A DNA stretch of 64,000 bases, from positions 1-64,000 of the forward strand of contig JAZKHE010000011.1 of the NCBI GenBank assembly GCA_040385525.1. Direction: 5' to 3'. Of the stretch, positions 18,163 to 27,436 are shown piece by piece. Source of the DNA: JAZKHE01 sp040385525 (GTDB lineage: Bacteria > Bacteroidota > Bacteroidia > UBA4408). The notes beneath the pieces are model-generated. The model saw only the letters and a program-made list of their open reading frames with translations. It searched no databases and had not been told where the DNA came from. Position 1 is the first letter of the stretch. Each line of letters begins with the position of its first letter. A program made the position numbers and the translations under genes.

Positions 18163-18939
18163 ATGCAAGTAACAATAATTGGTTCGGGAAATGTAGCAAC
18201 TCATCTAGCACTTGCATTGTTTAACAAAGGAATTGTTATTCATCAAATTTACAGTAAATCATTATCTAATGCGGAATTACTTGCCAAACAAGTCAATGCT
18301 GAAGCAATAAATGATTTAACACAATTAAATAATAATTTTAGTGTGGGTATTGTTGCGATTTCAGATGCTGCCATTAGAAAAGCCTTAGCTACAATTCCAC
18401 ATAAAGACAAATTATGGTTGCATACATCAGGAACAACTGCTGTAAAGGTTTTTGCGCGCAACTATAAAAATTATGGCGTATTGTATCCGCTACAAACTTT
18501 TTCAAAAAATAAAAGTGTAAATTTTTCTCAAATTCCATTTTTTATTGAAGCCAATAATATCGAAAGTTTGGAACAAATAAAATTGTTGGTAAACCAGTTA
18601 AGTCAAAATTGTATTGTAGCTGACTCTAAAACACGAAAAGCATTGCACGTTGCTGCGGTTTTTGCATGTAATTTCACCAATCATTTGTATGCTGTTTCTT
18701 CTTCCATATTAAAAGATCATAATTTAAGTTTTGATTATTTAAAACCTTTAATTAAAGAAACCGTTGATAAAGCTATGCTTATGGAGCCAAAGCAAGCCCA
18801 AACAGGGCCAGCAGTCCGCAAGGATTTTTTAATTATTAGAGAACATAAAAAGTTTTTAAACTATAAAAAACAATACAAACGCCTTTATAAAAACTTGAGC
18901 GAAAGTATTATTTTAGACAATAAAAAAGTAGATGCGTAA
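18163..18939 (+). CDS. Rossmann-like and DUF2520 domain protein
   Basis: A 258-aa protein with an N-terminal NADP-binding Rossmann domain (VTIIGSGNVATHLALAL) related to F420-dependent NADP reductases and ketopantoate reductases. A C-terminal helical DUF2520 domain carries the conserved KALHVAAVFACNFTNHL segment. It is probably an NAD(P)-dependent oxidoreductase; the substrate is unknown. Its 3' end overlaps the KdsC-like gene by 8 bases. This gene order with kdsC-like, ubiA-like and maf genes is one I associate with Bacteroidota. Confidence 0.85.
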   Translation: MQVTIIGSGNVATHLALALFNKGIVIHQIYSKSLSNAELLAKQVNAEAINDLTQLNNNFSVGIVAISDAAIRKALATIPHKDKLWLHTSGTTAVKVFARNYKNYGVLYPLQTFSKNKSVNFSQIPFFIEANNIESLEQIKLLVNQLSQNCIVADSKTRKALHVAAVFACNFTNHLYAVSSSILKDHNLSFDYLKPLIKETVDKAMLMEPKQAQTGPAVRKDFLIIREHKKFLNYKKQYKRLYKNLSESIILDNKKVDA

Positions 18940-19453
18940 TTTTAAACAGATATTAGATGATATAAAAGCATTTGCTTTTGATGTTGATGGAGTTTTAACT
19001 GACGGCTCTGTAATGCTTATGTCTAATGGTGAGCAGCTTCGTTCGCTTGATAGCAAAGACGCTTATGCTTTGCAATTAGCAATTAAAAAAGATTTTAAAA
19101 TTGCGATTATTACTGGCGGAAATTCTGAACAAGTAAAATTAAGAATGACCGAACTTGGAATAAAAGATGTTTTTTTGCGTTCTCATGTAAAGATTGATGT
19201 TTTTGAAGATTGGTTGTTGGCAAACGATTTAAAAGCAGAACAAGTTTTGTATATGGGCGATGATATTCCTGATTACGAAATTTTAAAAAAGGTGCAAGCT
19301 TCAACTTGCCCAGCTGATGCAGCCAGCGAAATAAAACAAATTTGTTTGTATGTTTCAAACAAAGGAGGGGGCAAAGGCTGTGTAAGAGATGTGGTAGAGC
19401 AGGTATTACGCACTCAAAACAAATGGCTTGATAATGATGCATTTAAATGGTAA
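18932..19453 (+). CDS. kdsC: KdsC-like HAD phosphatase (KDO 8-phosphate phosphatase family)
   Basis: A 173-aa HAD-superfamily hydrolase without a cap domain. FAFDVDGVLTDG carries the nucleophile and acid/base aspartates, IITGG the second motif and MGDDIPD the metal-binding acidic pair. The GGGKGCVRD tail is typical of KdsC tetramers. The expected reaction removes phosphate from KDO 8-phosphate for LPS core synthesis. Related sugar-phosphate phosphatases cannot be excluded. It overlaps the previous gene by 8 bases. Confidence 0.83.
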   Translation: MRNFKQILDDIKAFAFDVDGVLTDGSVMLMSNGEQLRSLDSKDAYALQLAIKKDFKIAIITGGNSEQVKLRMTELGIKDVFLRSHVKIDVFEDWLLANDLKAEQVLYMGDDIPDYEILKKVQASTCPADAASEIKQICLYVSNKGGGKGCVRDVVEQVLRTQNKWLDNDAFKW

Positions 19454-19462
19454 TTTAGAGTT

Positions 19463-20473
19463 ATGATTCATTTTTTAAAATTAATTCGTTTTCAAAATTT
19501 ATTTTTAATTGCTTTAACGCAATACGCAATTCGTTACGGAATTATTTACCCGTTTGTAAAAGCAAGTAATTTTTTTGAATTACAAATTTCCCACGGGCAG
19601 TTTGCATTAATTGTTTTGTCAACGGTTTTGGTAGCTGCTGCCGGTTATATTATTAATGATTATTTCGATAATAAAATTGATTTTATAAATAAGCCGCAAG
19701 ATGTAATTGTTGGCAAACACATTAAACGAAGAGTAGCAATGGCTTGGCATGTAGTGTTTAATGTGTTAGGTGTTTCTTTAGGTTTTTACATGGGTTATAA
19801 AGTGGGCGTTTATAAATTAGGTGTAATTCATTTGCTTACAACAGGTTTGTTGTGGTATTATTCTTCCGATTTTAAACGCAGAATTTTAGTAGGAAATATT
19901 GTAGTGAGTATATTAGCTGCACTAGTACCAATGCTTGTTATTTTATATGAGATGCCAACTTTAGTAGCAAAATATCGCGATGTATTAATTGATTTGAATT
20001 ACAATTTTAATGCAATGTTATACATTGTTGCAGGCTTTAGTGTTTTTGCTTTTTTAATTACTTTAATTCGCGAAATTATTAAAGACATGGAAGATGTTAT
20101 TGGTGATAAAGAGTTTGGTCGCCAAACATTGCCAGTAGTTAAAGGTATTGCTTTTACTAAATGGGTAACGGTTTCTATTATTGTAATTACATTATCAATT
20201 TTGTTGCCTATTCAGCAAATGCAGTGGGAAGCAAACGATAAAGCTTCGTTTTTTTATGTGTTGTTTGCTGTTGATTTACCCTTGTTGATTTTGTTGTTTT
20301 TTGTTTTTAAATCGTCTGTTAAAAAAGATTTTTCGCGAGCATCAAAAATGGCAAAGCTTATTATGTTTTTAGGAATTGCTTACACTGCTGTGTTTGCTTA
20401 TTTATTATTGAAACCCGCTAATGAACCAGAACCCGCTCCCAATGTTCAAATACAAATTAACGGCGGCTACTAA
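19463..20473 (+). CDS. UbiA-family prenyltransferase
   Basis: A 336-aa integral membrane enzyme with about nine helices. Its two aspartate-rich motifs, NDYFDNKID and DMEDVIGDKEFG, bind Mg and the prenyl diphosphate. The Bacteroidota group of this kind is often annotated as geranylgeranylglycerol-phosphate geranylgeranyltransferase, but the aromatic or glycerol acceptor is not resolved by sequence. The last 32 bases overlap the maf start. Confidence 0.83.
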   Translation: MIHFLKLIRFQNLFLIALTQYAIRYGIIYPFVKASNFFELQISHGQFALIVLSTVLVAAAGYIINDYFDNKIDFINKPQDVIVGKHIKRRVAMAWHVVFNVLGVSLGFYMGYKVGVYKLGVIHLLTTGLLWYYSSDFKRRILVGNIVVSILAALVPMLVILYEMPTLVAKYRDVLIDLNYNFNAMLYIVAGFSVFAFLITLIREIIKDMEDVIGDKEFGRQTLPVVKGIAFTKWVTVSIIVITLSILLPIQQMQWEANDKASFFYVLFAVDLPLLILLFFVFKSSVKKDFSRASKMAKLIMFLGIAYTAVFAYLLLKPANEPEPAPNVQIQINGGY

Positions 20474-21008
20474 ATCACCGCGTCGTCATCAGCTCCTTAA
20501 AGAAATGGGGCTTACTTTTGAAGTTAAAATTAAAGAGGTAGACGAAAACTTTCCACTTTCCTTGCAAGCAGAGCAAATTCCTTTGTATTTGTGCAATTTA
20601 AAAGCCGATTGTTTTGATGAAGACATCGCCGAAAACGAAGTGATACTTACGGCAGATACAGTAGTTTGGATTGAAGGACAAGTACTAAATAAACCTTACG
20701 ATTACAACGATGCGGTGCGTATGCTAAATTTACTTTCTGGTAAACGACACGAAGTGTATACAGGCGTTTGTTTAAAATCGAGAGATAAAAAAGTTTCTTT
20801 TTTTGCACGAACAGATGTGTATTTTAAACCACTAACAGCGCAAGAAATAGATTTTTATATTACTAACTACAAACCTTTTGACAAAGCAGGATCTTACGGA
20901 GCGCAAGACTGGATTGGTTTAATTGGCGTTGAAAAAATAGAAGGTTCTTACTTTAATGTAATGGGTTTGCCTGTTAAGGAATTGTATGAGCAGTTAAATG
21001 CTTTTTAA
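20442..21008 (+). CDS. maf: Maf-family nucleotide pyrophosphatase
   Basis: A 188-aa protein hydrolysing non-canonical nucleoside triphosphates (dTTP/UTP or modified nucleotides). TKSPRRHQLL is the Maf SxRR motif, LTADTVVW the metal-binding strand, and FDKAGSYGAQDWIG the conserved substrate loop. I start at ATG 20442, which places SPRR near residue 10 as in homologues; the ATG at 20421 would add seven residues. It overlaps the prenyltransferase gene by 32 bases and converges with the DUF2461 gene with a 4-base overlap. Confidence 0.88.
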   Translation: MFKYKLTAATKSPRRHQLLKEMGLTFEVKIKEVDENFPLSLQAEQIPLYLCNLKADCFDEDIAENEVILTADTVVWIEGQVLNKPYDYNDAVRMLNLLSGKRHEVYTGVCLKSRDKKVSFFARTDVYFKPLTAQEIDFYITNYKPFDKAGSYGAQDWIGLIGVEKIEGSYFNVMGLPVKELYEQLNAF

Positions 21009-21661
21009 TCCAAAGCCGTATTTAAAAAAGTAAATAAAGGAATAAGCACAGTTAAATCTTTGGCAATGGCTTTGCCTGCGTTTGGATCTAAAATTTCTTT
21101 TTTGCTTAATGTTTTAGTGGCTATGTAACTTTTTAGTTTTAAAAGTTCAATATTGTCATTTGTTTTATGATACCCTTTTGGTGGGTTTACTAGTTTGTCA
21201 AAATCTTCTAACGCGCCGTAAGTTTGTGTAAAGTTTTTGTTTAAAATAATTTTTTTAAAATCAATTCCATTGTAATCAATTTCTTGTCTTATTTTGTTTA
21301 AAACATCTGCGGGTGGCATATAAATTCCACCACCAATAAACGAGTTGCTGGGTTCAATTTGTATGTAGTAACCCGCACTAAATGATTTTTTTCCATTTTT
21401 ATTTATGCTTGCACCAAAATTAGTTTTGTAGGGGCTTTTGTCTTTTGCAAAACGCACGTCTCTATTAATTCTAAACACACAGCTTTTGGGCTCAATGCCT
21501 GCAATGCTTTTATCACTTTTTGAAAGCTCTTTAATCACTGTCGCTACCAATTCAATAAAATCGTTTTTAGCATTTTCGTAAGTGCTTTTGTTTTCTAAAA
21601 ACCAATCTCGGTTGTTGTTCTTTTTTAAATTTTCTAAAAAGATGATAGTGTTTTTGTCCAT
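21005..21661 (-). CDS. DUF2461 (TIGR02453) family protein
   Basis: A 218-aa soluble protein. The N-terminus FLENLKKNNNRDWFLENKSTYE and the FRINRDVRFAKDKSPYKTNFGA motif are diagnostic of DUF2461. The biochemical role of the family is not established. It lies 3 bases downstream of a polytopic membrane protein on the same strand and its stop overlaps that of maf on the other strand. Confidence 0.85.
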   Translation of the reverse strand: MDKNTIIFLENLKKNNNRDWFLENKSTYENAKNDFIELVATVIKELSKSDKSIAGIEPKSCVFRINRDVRFAKDKSPYKTNFGASINKNGKKSFSAGYYIQIEPSNSFIGGGIYMPPADVLNKIRQEIDYNGIDFKKIILNKNFTQTYGALEDFDKLVNPPKGYHKTNDNIELLKLKSYIATKTLSKKEILDPNAGKAIAKDLTVLIPLFTFLNTALD

Positions 21662-21664
21662 AAT

Positions 21665-22984
21665 TTAATTTTTAGAAACAATGTTAAACTTTAAATGTAA
21701 AAACTGCTTTACATGCTGATTTGTAAAATAGTTAGAATCAGCATCAATAATTGTTGGATAAATTAAACCTGAGTTAGTTTGATTTTTCCATACATAAATT
21801 TCGGAAAATTTTTTATTATTTAGTTTTTTTAAAGTAATTAATTGTTGTTTAATAGAGTTGTGGTAGTTAATTGTATTTTTATAATTTACAGCTATAAATA
21901 CAATTAGTAAAACACTTGCTAATGTTAGTAGATAGATGTTGTTTAGTTTAAAATTAGATAAATAAATAGCAAGTATTAAAATGAAACTCAATTCAGAAAT
22001 TAGCAACATTCTAGCTGGTGGAGCGTCTGATAAAATATAAGCGCAAATGTAAATTGGTATTGTTGCTAAGCCTAATAAAAATAATGTAATTGTTCTTTTG
22101 TTTTGCAAAACTTGAGGATTGAGGCCTCTAATTTTTATAAATAATACTACGCTTATCAATAAAGAAATTAATTGATGGAATTTGAGGTTGATACTGAAAA
22201 TTTTTATAATTGTTTTTGTGCCAATTACAAATGAAGTTAAAATACTTGGACTTGGTAAAAAGGATGCTCTTGCTTCATTGCCGGGTGCAGAATAATTGAT
22301 ATAAAAGGAAGTGACGCAAGCTATAATAGCAATTAGCAGTAAGCCATAATTTTGTTTTAAAGTTATTTTATAAACTAATAAAAATAAAAGCAAAATAATA
22401 AAACTTGCGCAATACACTTCGCTAAAACCTCCTGCAATAAAAAACACAAGAACTATTACTAATGATTTTAAGACTGAAAATTTGTTTAGTATAACAAATA
22501 GTAATCCTGCCAAAAATATTGGAATAGCATACAAATAGCTTGTTGCGGACGCCATCCAAAAAACAGTTTCGTTTATAGAATGGCTCGAAAAATAAAATAC
22601 GCTACTGCTTATTATTGCAAAAATGAATAATTGAAAACTATTTTCTTTTTTTAGCAAGTTTTTAATAATGTAAAAACTGCAACTAAAAATGATTAAAAAA
22701 CTAGTTAAGTGAAACGTAATTAAACTGTAGCTTTCATTAACTGTTAAACAAAATAAGTAGTTTACAATTATGGCTACGAACCTAAAACTCCAACTTTGAT
22801 GTACTAGTTTTAGTAGACTAGCAAGCGAATTTTCTTTAGTAGAAAATACGGAGTAAAAATCATCAGCAGAAAGAATAGAATAGTTTGCTGCAAAAATTAA
22901 AAAAAACAAAAAGAGAATAGAAAAAACAATTGAAAGAAAGTTTTCGCTAATAAAACTTTTAATTATTGTTGCAGACTTTCCCAT
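21665..22984 (-). CDS. polytopic membrane protein, DUF6056-like
   Basis: A 439-aa protein with roughly 11 hydrophobic helices and a short soluble C-terminus. After the first helix, LSADDFYSVF and a later SWSFRF segment resemble the acidic first loop of GT-C type glycosyltransferases and DUF6056 proteins, in which an aspartate contacts metal or donor. I would call it a possible lipid-linked sugar transferase, with low certainty. Its first 22 bases overlap the end of the ABC-F gene. Confidence 0.6.
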   Translation of the reverse strand: MGKSATIIKSFISENFLSIVFSILFLFFLIFAANYSILSADDFYSVFSTKENSLASLLKLVHQSWSFRFVAIIVNYLFCLTVNESYSLITFHLTSFLIIFSCSFYIIKNLLKKENSFQLFIFAIISSSVFYFSSHSINETVFWMASATSYLYAIPIFLAGLLFVILNKFSVLKSLVIVLVFFIAGGFSEVYCASFIILLLFLLVYKITLKQNYGLLLIAIIACVTSFYINYSAPGNEARASFLPSPSILTSFVIGTKTIIKIFSINLKFHQLISLLISVVLFIKIRGLNPQVLQNKRTITLFLLGLATIPIYICAYILSDAPPARMLLISELSFILILAIYLSNFKLNNIYLLTLASVLLIVFIAVNYKNTINYHNSIKQQLITLKKLNNKKFSEIYVWKNQTNSGLIYPTIIDADSNYFTNQHVKQFLHLKFNIVSKN

Positions 22985-24882
22985 TCAGTCATTTTAAGTT
23001 CTATCTGTTTTTTTATGTTGTTGTAGTTGGCAAAAAATGTGGGGTCGGCGCTTACTTTGGTTGATGTTTCAGGGTTTGCCAATTCTTCGTCTAGTTTGGC
23101 AATTTTGTTTTCTAATTCTTCTATTTCTTTTTCGCACTTGCTAATTTGGTTTGCAATTTTTCTTTGCTCTTTATCTTGTTCTTTTTTTTGCTCGTAGCTT
23201 AATTTGTTTTCGGTAACAACTTTTTCTTGTTGTTTGCTTTGTTGCGAAAGTTGATTTAATTCGTTTAATTGATTTAACTTACGCTGTTCTAAAAAATAAG
23301 ATATATCACCAATGTATTCTTTTATTGAACCATCTTTAAATTCAACCACTTTTTGTGTTAAGCCTTGTAAAAAATCTCGATCGTGCGATACTACAATCAT
23401 TGTTCCTGTATATTCCAACAAGGCATCTTTTAGCATTTCTTTGCTAGCCATATCCAAGTGATTGGTAGGCTCATCTAACACTAACAAATTATAGGGTTGT
23501 AGCATTAGTTTGCACAACGCTAATCTTGATTTTTCGCCACCCGAAAGCACTTTTACTTTTTTATCTACGGTATCGCCACTAAACAAAAACGATCCTAATA
23601 AACCACGTATGTTTTTACGAACATCGCCAACAGCAACTTCGTCAATAGTTTCGAAAACAGTTTTGTTTTCGTTTAAAAACTCTGCTTGGTTTTGCGCATA
23701 GTAGCCTAAACTAACATTATGTCCTAATTTAATTTCACCGCTTGAACAAGGCTCTATGCCAGCAATTATTTTTGATAAGGTTGTTTTGCCTTGTCCATTT
23801 TTCCCAACAAAAGCAATTTTTTCTTCGCGTAGAATTTCTAAATTTACATGAGAAAAAATTAATTTTTCGGCGTATTTTTTTTCGGTGTCTTGCACTTCAA
23901 CTACCACTTTTCCAGAGCGTTCGGCAGCAGGAAACTGAAAGTTAATAGAAGCATTCTCTATATCATCAACCTCAACACGCTCTAAGCGGTCGAGTTTTTT
24001 AATTAAGGATTGTGCAAAAGCTGCTTTGTTTTTTTTGGCTCTAAACTTATTGATAAGCGTTTCGGTATGCTCAATAAATTTTTCCTGATTTTTTAATTCA
24101 TTTAATTGTTGCTCTAATCTTTCCTCGCGCAACGAAACATATTTTGAGTAATTACCTTTTACATCATAAATTTTCCCGCCAGTAATTTCAATTGTTCTGT
24201 TGGTAATATTGTCAAGAAATAATCTGTCATGCGATACTAAAATAATTGCACCAGGATAGTTTTTTAAAAAGTCTTCTAACCATTGAATTGATTCAATGTC
24301 CAAGTGATTGGTAGGTTCATCTAAAAGTAAAACGGTTGGTTTTTTTAAAAGTATTTTTGCGAGTTCAATTCGCATTCTCCAGCCACCACTAAACTCATCT
24401 GTTTTTTTGTCAAAATCTTTTTGATCAAAACCTAAACCTTTTAAAACCAATTCTATCTCTGCTTGATACGAGTAACCGCCAATAATTTTATAGCGTTCTT
24501 CCACATCGTGTAACTTGTCTAAAAGCTTTAAGTAGTCAGCACTTTCGTAATCTACACTTTCGGCAATTTTTGTATTTATTTCGATAAGTTGTTTTTCTAA
24601 ATTTTTTATTTCTTCAAAAGTTAGCGATGTTTCTACCACAACAGTGTTGCCATTGTTTACCTTCATTTCTTGCGGTAAATAGCCAATGGTACATTCTTTA
24701 GGCATGCTAATATTGCCTGCATCGGTACTTTGTTTCCCTGCAATTATTTTTAGTAAAGTAGATTTACCAGCACCATTTTTTCCAACTAAACCAATTCTAT
24801 CTCGTGGATTAACTAAAAAACTAACATTGCTAAAAAGCTCGTTTCCCGCAAAAAGTACTGATATTTGATTGACTGCTAACAT
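22963..24882 (-). CDS. ABC-F family ATPase (translation factor type)
   Basis: A 639-aa soluble protein with two ABC ATPase domains and no membrane segments. Domain 1 has GLVGKNGAGKST and LSGG-like FSGGWRMR with LLLDEPTNHLD; domain 2 has FVGKNGQGKTT, LSGGEKSR and LVLDEPTNHLD. The region between them (about residues 240-310) is the charged P-site tRNA interaction linker. A C-terminal coiled coil (about 530-635) resembles Uup/YfmR types. ABC-F proteins act on stalled ribosomes; antibiotic protection is less likely in this context. The promoter box is only 4 bases before the ATG. Confidence 0.9.
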   Translation of the reverse strand: MLAVNQISVLFAGNELFSNVSFLVNPRDRIGLVGKNGAGKSTLLKIIAGKQSTDAGNISMPKECTIGYLPQEMKVNNGNTVVVETSLTFEEIKNLEKQLIEINTKIAESVDYESADYLKLLDKLHDVEERYKIIGGYSYQAEIELVLKGLGFDQKDFDKKTDEFSGGWRMRIELAKILLKKPTVLLLDEPTNHLDIESIQWLEDFLKNYPGAIILVSHDRLFLDNITNRTIEITGGKIYDVKGNYSKYVSLREERLEQQLNELKNQEKFIEHTETLINKFRAKKNKAAFAQSLIKKLDRLERVEVDDIENASINFQFPAAERSGKVVVEVQDTEKKYAEKLIFSHVNLEILREEKIAFVGKNGQGKTTLSKIIAGIEPCSSGEIKLGHNVSLGYYAQNQAEFLNENKTVFETIDEVAVGDVRKNIRGLLGSFLFSGDTVDKKVKVLSGGEKSRLALCKLMLQPYNLLVLDEPTNHLDMASKEMLKDALLEYTGTMIVVSHDRDFLQGLTQKVVEFKDGSIKEYIGDISYFLEQRKLNQLNELNQLSQQSKQQEKVVTENKLSYEQKKEQDKEQRKIANQISKCEKEIEELENKIAKLDEELANPETSTKVSADPTFFANYNNIKKQIELKMTEWESLQQ

Positions 24883-24886
24883 AGTG

Positions 24887-24894
24887 CAAAGTTA
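24887..24894 (-). promoter_or_regulatory. -7 promoter box (TAACTTTG) directly before the ABC-F start
   Basis: TAACTTTG on the minus strand, then four bases (CACT), then ATG. If used, transcription would begin on or next to the start codon. Confidence 0.5.
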
Positions 24895-24944
24895 AAATTT
24901 ATTGTGTTTGTGCGAATAAATTTCACTTTAAATTAGCGTAAGTT

Positions 24945-25601
24945 TTAGCTTGATGCTAAAGTTTTAATTTCGTCAGACTCAAATACTTCAATTGAGTTGT
25001 GTGGTCGTTTAATTAATTTATTAATCGCTATTGCAATTGTTTCTGCTTCAATGCCTCTGTATTTAGAAAATTTACCGAAAAATAATGGGCCAGTTAGTTT
25101 CATAAAACCAATTCCAATTTTTTCTCCTAATCTAAATTCATCTCTGTCGCCAAATAAGATTGATGGACGTAGAATTGAAATAGTTTGAAATGGTATTTTT
25201 TTAATTTGCTCTTCCATTTCGCCTTTAACTTTTAAATAGAAGGTAGAGCCGTTTACATCTGCACCAATTGAAGAAATAACGATTAAATGTTTAATGCCAT
25301 TTTGAGAAGCAATTTTAGCCAATTTTACAGGATATTCTAAATCAACTTTTTTAAAAGCTTCTTTCGATTTTGCTTTTTTAATTGTTGTTCCTAAACAACA
25401 AACTAATACATCACCAACTATTATTTCTTGTTGTTTTTCTGCATTATCATAATCAAAAACAACTTCTTCAGCTTTTAATAAATTTACATCTGTTTTTTTT
25501 CTTACTAGTGCAGTTACTTTATCAACCGCAATATCATTCGATAAAAATTTCAAACAATTTTTCCCTATCAAACCTGTACTACCTAAAAGAATTACTTTCA
25601 T
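24945..25601 (-). CDS. NAD(P)H-binding SDR-type protein
   Basis: A 218-aa Rossmann-fold protein. LLGSTGLIGKNCL is the glycine-rich dinucleotide motif; VVISSIGADVNGSTFYLKVKGEMEE matches atypical SDR proteins of the HTATIP2/oxidoreductase group, with Tyr and Lys in a YxxxK-like arrangement (FYLKVKG). Function unknown. It is divergent from the MutS-like gene, 53 bases between the starts. Confidence 0.8.
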   Translation of the reverse strand: MKVILLGSTGLIGKNCLKFLSNDIAVDKVTALVRKKTDVNLLKAEEVVFDYDNAEKQQEIIVGDVLVCCLGTTIKKAKSKEAFKKVDLEYPVKLAKIASQNGIKHLIVISSIGADVNGSTFYLKVKGEMEEQIKKIPFQTISILRPSILFGDRDEFRLGEKIGIGFMKLTGPLFFGKFSKYRGIEAETIAIAINKLIKRPHNSIEVFESDEIKTLASS

Positions 25602-25624
25602 CTCCGTGTTTTAAATTTTAATCC

Positions 25625-25632
25625 TACTTTTG
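25625..25632 (+). promoter_or_regulatory. -7 promoter box (TACTTTTG) for the MutS-like gene
   Basis: TACTTTTG fits TAnnTTTG and sits 22 bases before the ATG at 25655, inside the short divergent intergenic region. Confidence 0.5.
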
Positions 25633-25654
25633 CTTCGTGCCCTAAATCTCACTT

Positions 25655-27436
25655 ATGAATGAAACTCAAAGTTACTTAAAATTAAAGCAAAATGTTGAAA
25701 ATGAATTGCATATATTTCAACAAAAGGCTGTTAAACTACCTTATTTGCGTTTAGCCATTCTAATTGCTTTGTTTTTCTCTGTTTATTTTTTGTTTCCTTA
25801 TGGTTGGTTACCTATCGCCATATCAAGTGTAGCATTGGTTGTTTTATTTTTTGCTGTAGTAAAATACGATATTGAAAATACGAAAAAAATAAAATTCACT
25901 AAAGAAAAACTTAACGAATGTGTATTCGAAATAAATTCGTTTAACTTAAAATTTGATAATAATTCTGTAGATTATTATGATGTAAAAACACATCGCTATG
26001 CGCCAGATTTAGATATTTTAGGTAGTTTTTCTTTGTTTTCTTTTATCAACAGAACCACAATTAAACAATCGGCTCAGTTGTTGCAAAAACGACTTTTAGA
26101 TAATCATTCTGTTACGCAAGCTAAATCTTGGTTAGCGCAATGTGCTGAATTGGCTACTAAATTAGATTGGAGAATTAATTTAAGAGCGATTGGTAAACTA
26201 TCATTAAATAAAATTGATGAAAATAAAATTGATAAATGGCTCGAAAATTCAGCCGAAAATTTAAAAAACAGTGTGTTTGTTGTTGCGAAAGCATTGCCTA
26301 TAATCACATCAATTGCAATTGTTTTGTCTTTTTATATCGACTTTAATAAAGTTGTTACTCTACTAATTATACTTCATATTTTAATTGTATTCGCTACTTC
26401 TAAAAAAACAATTAAAATTTATGAAGATGCTAATGGAGTTGTTCCATTACTTAAACAATACGCTGGTATTGCAGAGTTAATAGAAAACGAAAAATTTGAG
26501 AACGAAGAGTTGAAAAATTTAACTAGTGTTTTTCATCCTAATAATTCAAAAGCATCGGTAGAATTAAAAAAACTTACAAAAATTATTAATTCGTTGGAGT
26601 TAAAAAATAATGTGTATTTCTGGATTCCGTTGAATATTCTGTTTTTTTGGGATATAAATTATACGGCTCAATTGCAAAATTGGAAAGCTAAAAACGCTGC
26701 TCATATTAAAAAATGGATGGAGGCTATTTGCGAATTAGAAGTTTTAAATTCAATTGCTGCTATCCACTATAATTACCCGCATTGGGCTAAACCCGATTTA
26801 GTTGATACAGATTCTTTTTTATTAGAAGCTCAAAATTGCGGGCATCCTTTATTGAACGAAAATAAGTGTGTAAAAAATTCAATTACAATTAGCAAAAAGC
26901 CTTATGTAATGATTTTAACAGGCTCCAACATGTCGGGGAAAAGTACTTTTTTACGCACACTCGGGACAAATATTGTTTTAGCTAAAATTGGAAGCGTAGT
27001 TTGTGCTTCTCATTTTAAAATGAATGATTTTGATTTGCATACCAGTATGCGAATTGCCGATGATTTATCGAATGACACATCAACTTTTTACGCAGAATTA
27101 AAGCGTTTAAAATCTATTGTAGAACAACTTAATACACAGCAAAACACTTTAATTTTATTAGACGAAATTTTACGTGGTACAAATTCTATAGATAGACATA
27201 AAGGTTCGGAAGCACTTATAAAACAAATTATAAAACAAAACGGTGTGGGCATTGTTGCAACGCATGACATTGCACTTTCAACTTTAGAAAACGAATATAA
27301 CTCTACAATACAAAATGCACATTTTGATGTGAGTGTTGATGGGGAAGAATTATTTTTTGATTACAAGTTAAAAGAGGGTGTTTGTAAAAGTATGAATGCC
27401 TCAATACTAATGAAAAAAATGGGGATTGAAGTTTAA
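25655..27436 (+). CDS. membrane-anchored MutS-family ATPase
   Basis: A 593-aa protein. Two hydrophobic helices near residues 27-70 and another pair near 208-250 suggest membrane attachment. The C-terminal ~190 residues are a MutS ATPase: TGSNMSGKST (Walker A from about residue 423), DDLSNDTSTFYAELKR, ILLDEILRGTN (Walker B) and VATHD. The mismatch-recognition and clamp domains of MutS1 are missing. Bacteroidota carry such MutS-related proteins, but their role is unclear and not evidently mismatch repair. Its end overlaps the convergent TPR gene by 4 bases. Confidence 0.82.
   Translation: MNETQSYLKLKQNVENELHIFQQKAVKLPYLRLAILIALFFSVYFLFPYGWLPIAISSVALVVLFFAVVKYDIENTKKIKFTKEKLNECVFEINSFNLKFDNNSVDYYDVKTHRYAPDLDILGSFSLFSFINRTTIKQSAQLLQKRLLDNHSVTQAKSWLAQCAELATKLDWRINLRAIGKLSLNKIDENKIDKWLENSAENLKNSVFVVAKALPIITSIAIVLSFYIDFNKVVTLLIILHILIVFATSKKTIKIYEDANGVVPLLKQYAGIAELIENEKFENEELKNLTSVFHPNNSKASVELKKLTKIINSLELKNNVYFWIPLNILFFWDINYTAQLQNWKAKNAAHIKKWMEAICELEVLNSIAAIHYNYPHWAKPDLVDTDSFLLEAQNCGHPLLNENKCVKNSITISKKPYVMILTGSNMSGKSTFLRTLGTNIVLAKIGSVVCASHFKMNDFDLHTSMRIADDLSNDTSTFYAELKRLKSIVEQLNTQQNTLILLDEILRGTNSIDRHKGSEALIKQIIKQNGVGIVATHDIALSTLENEYNSTIQNAHFDVSVDGEELFFDYKLKEGVCKSMNASILMKKMGIEV

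Noticed and set aside
19110..19442. A 110-codon frame antisense to the KdsC-like gene
   Set aside because: Shadow of a confidently identified HAD phosphatase.
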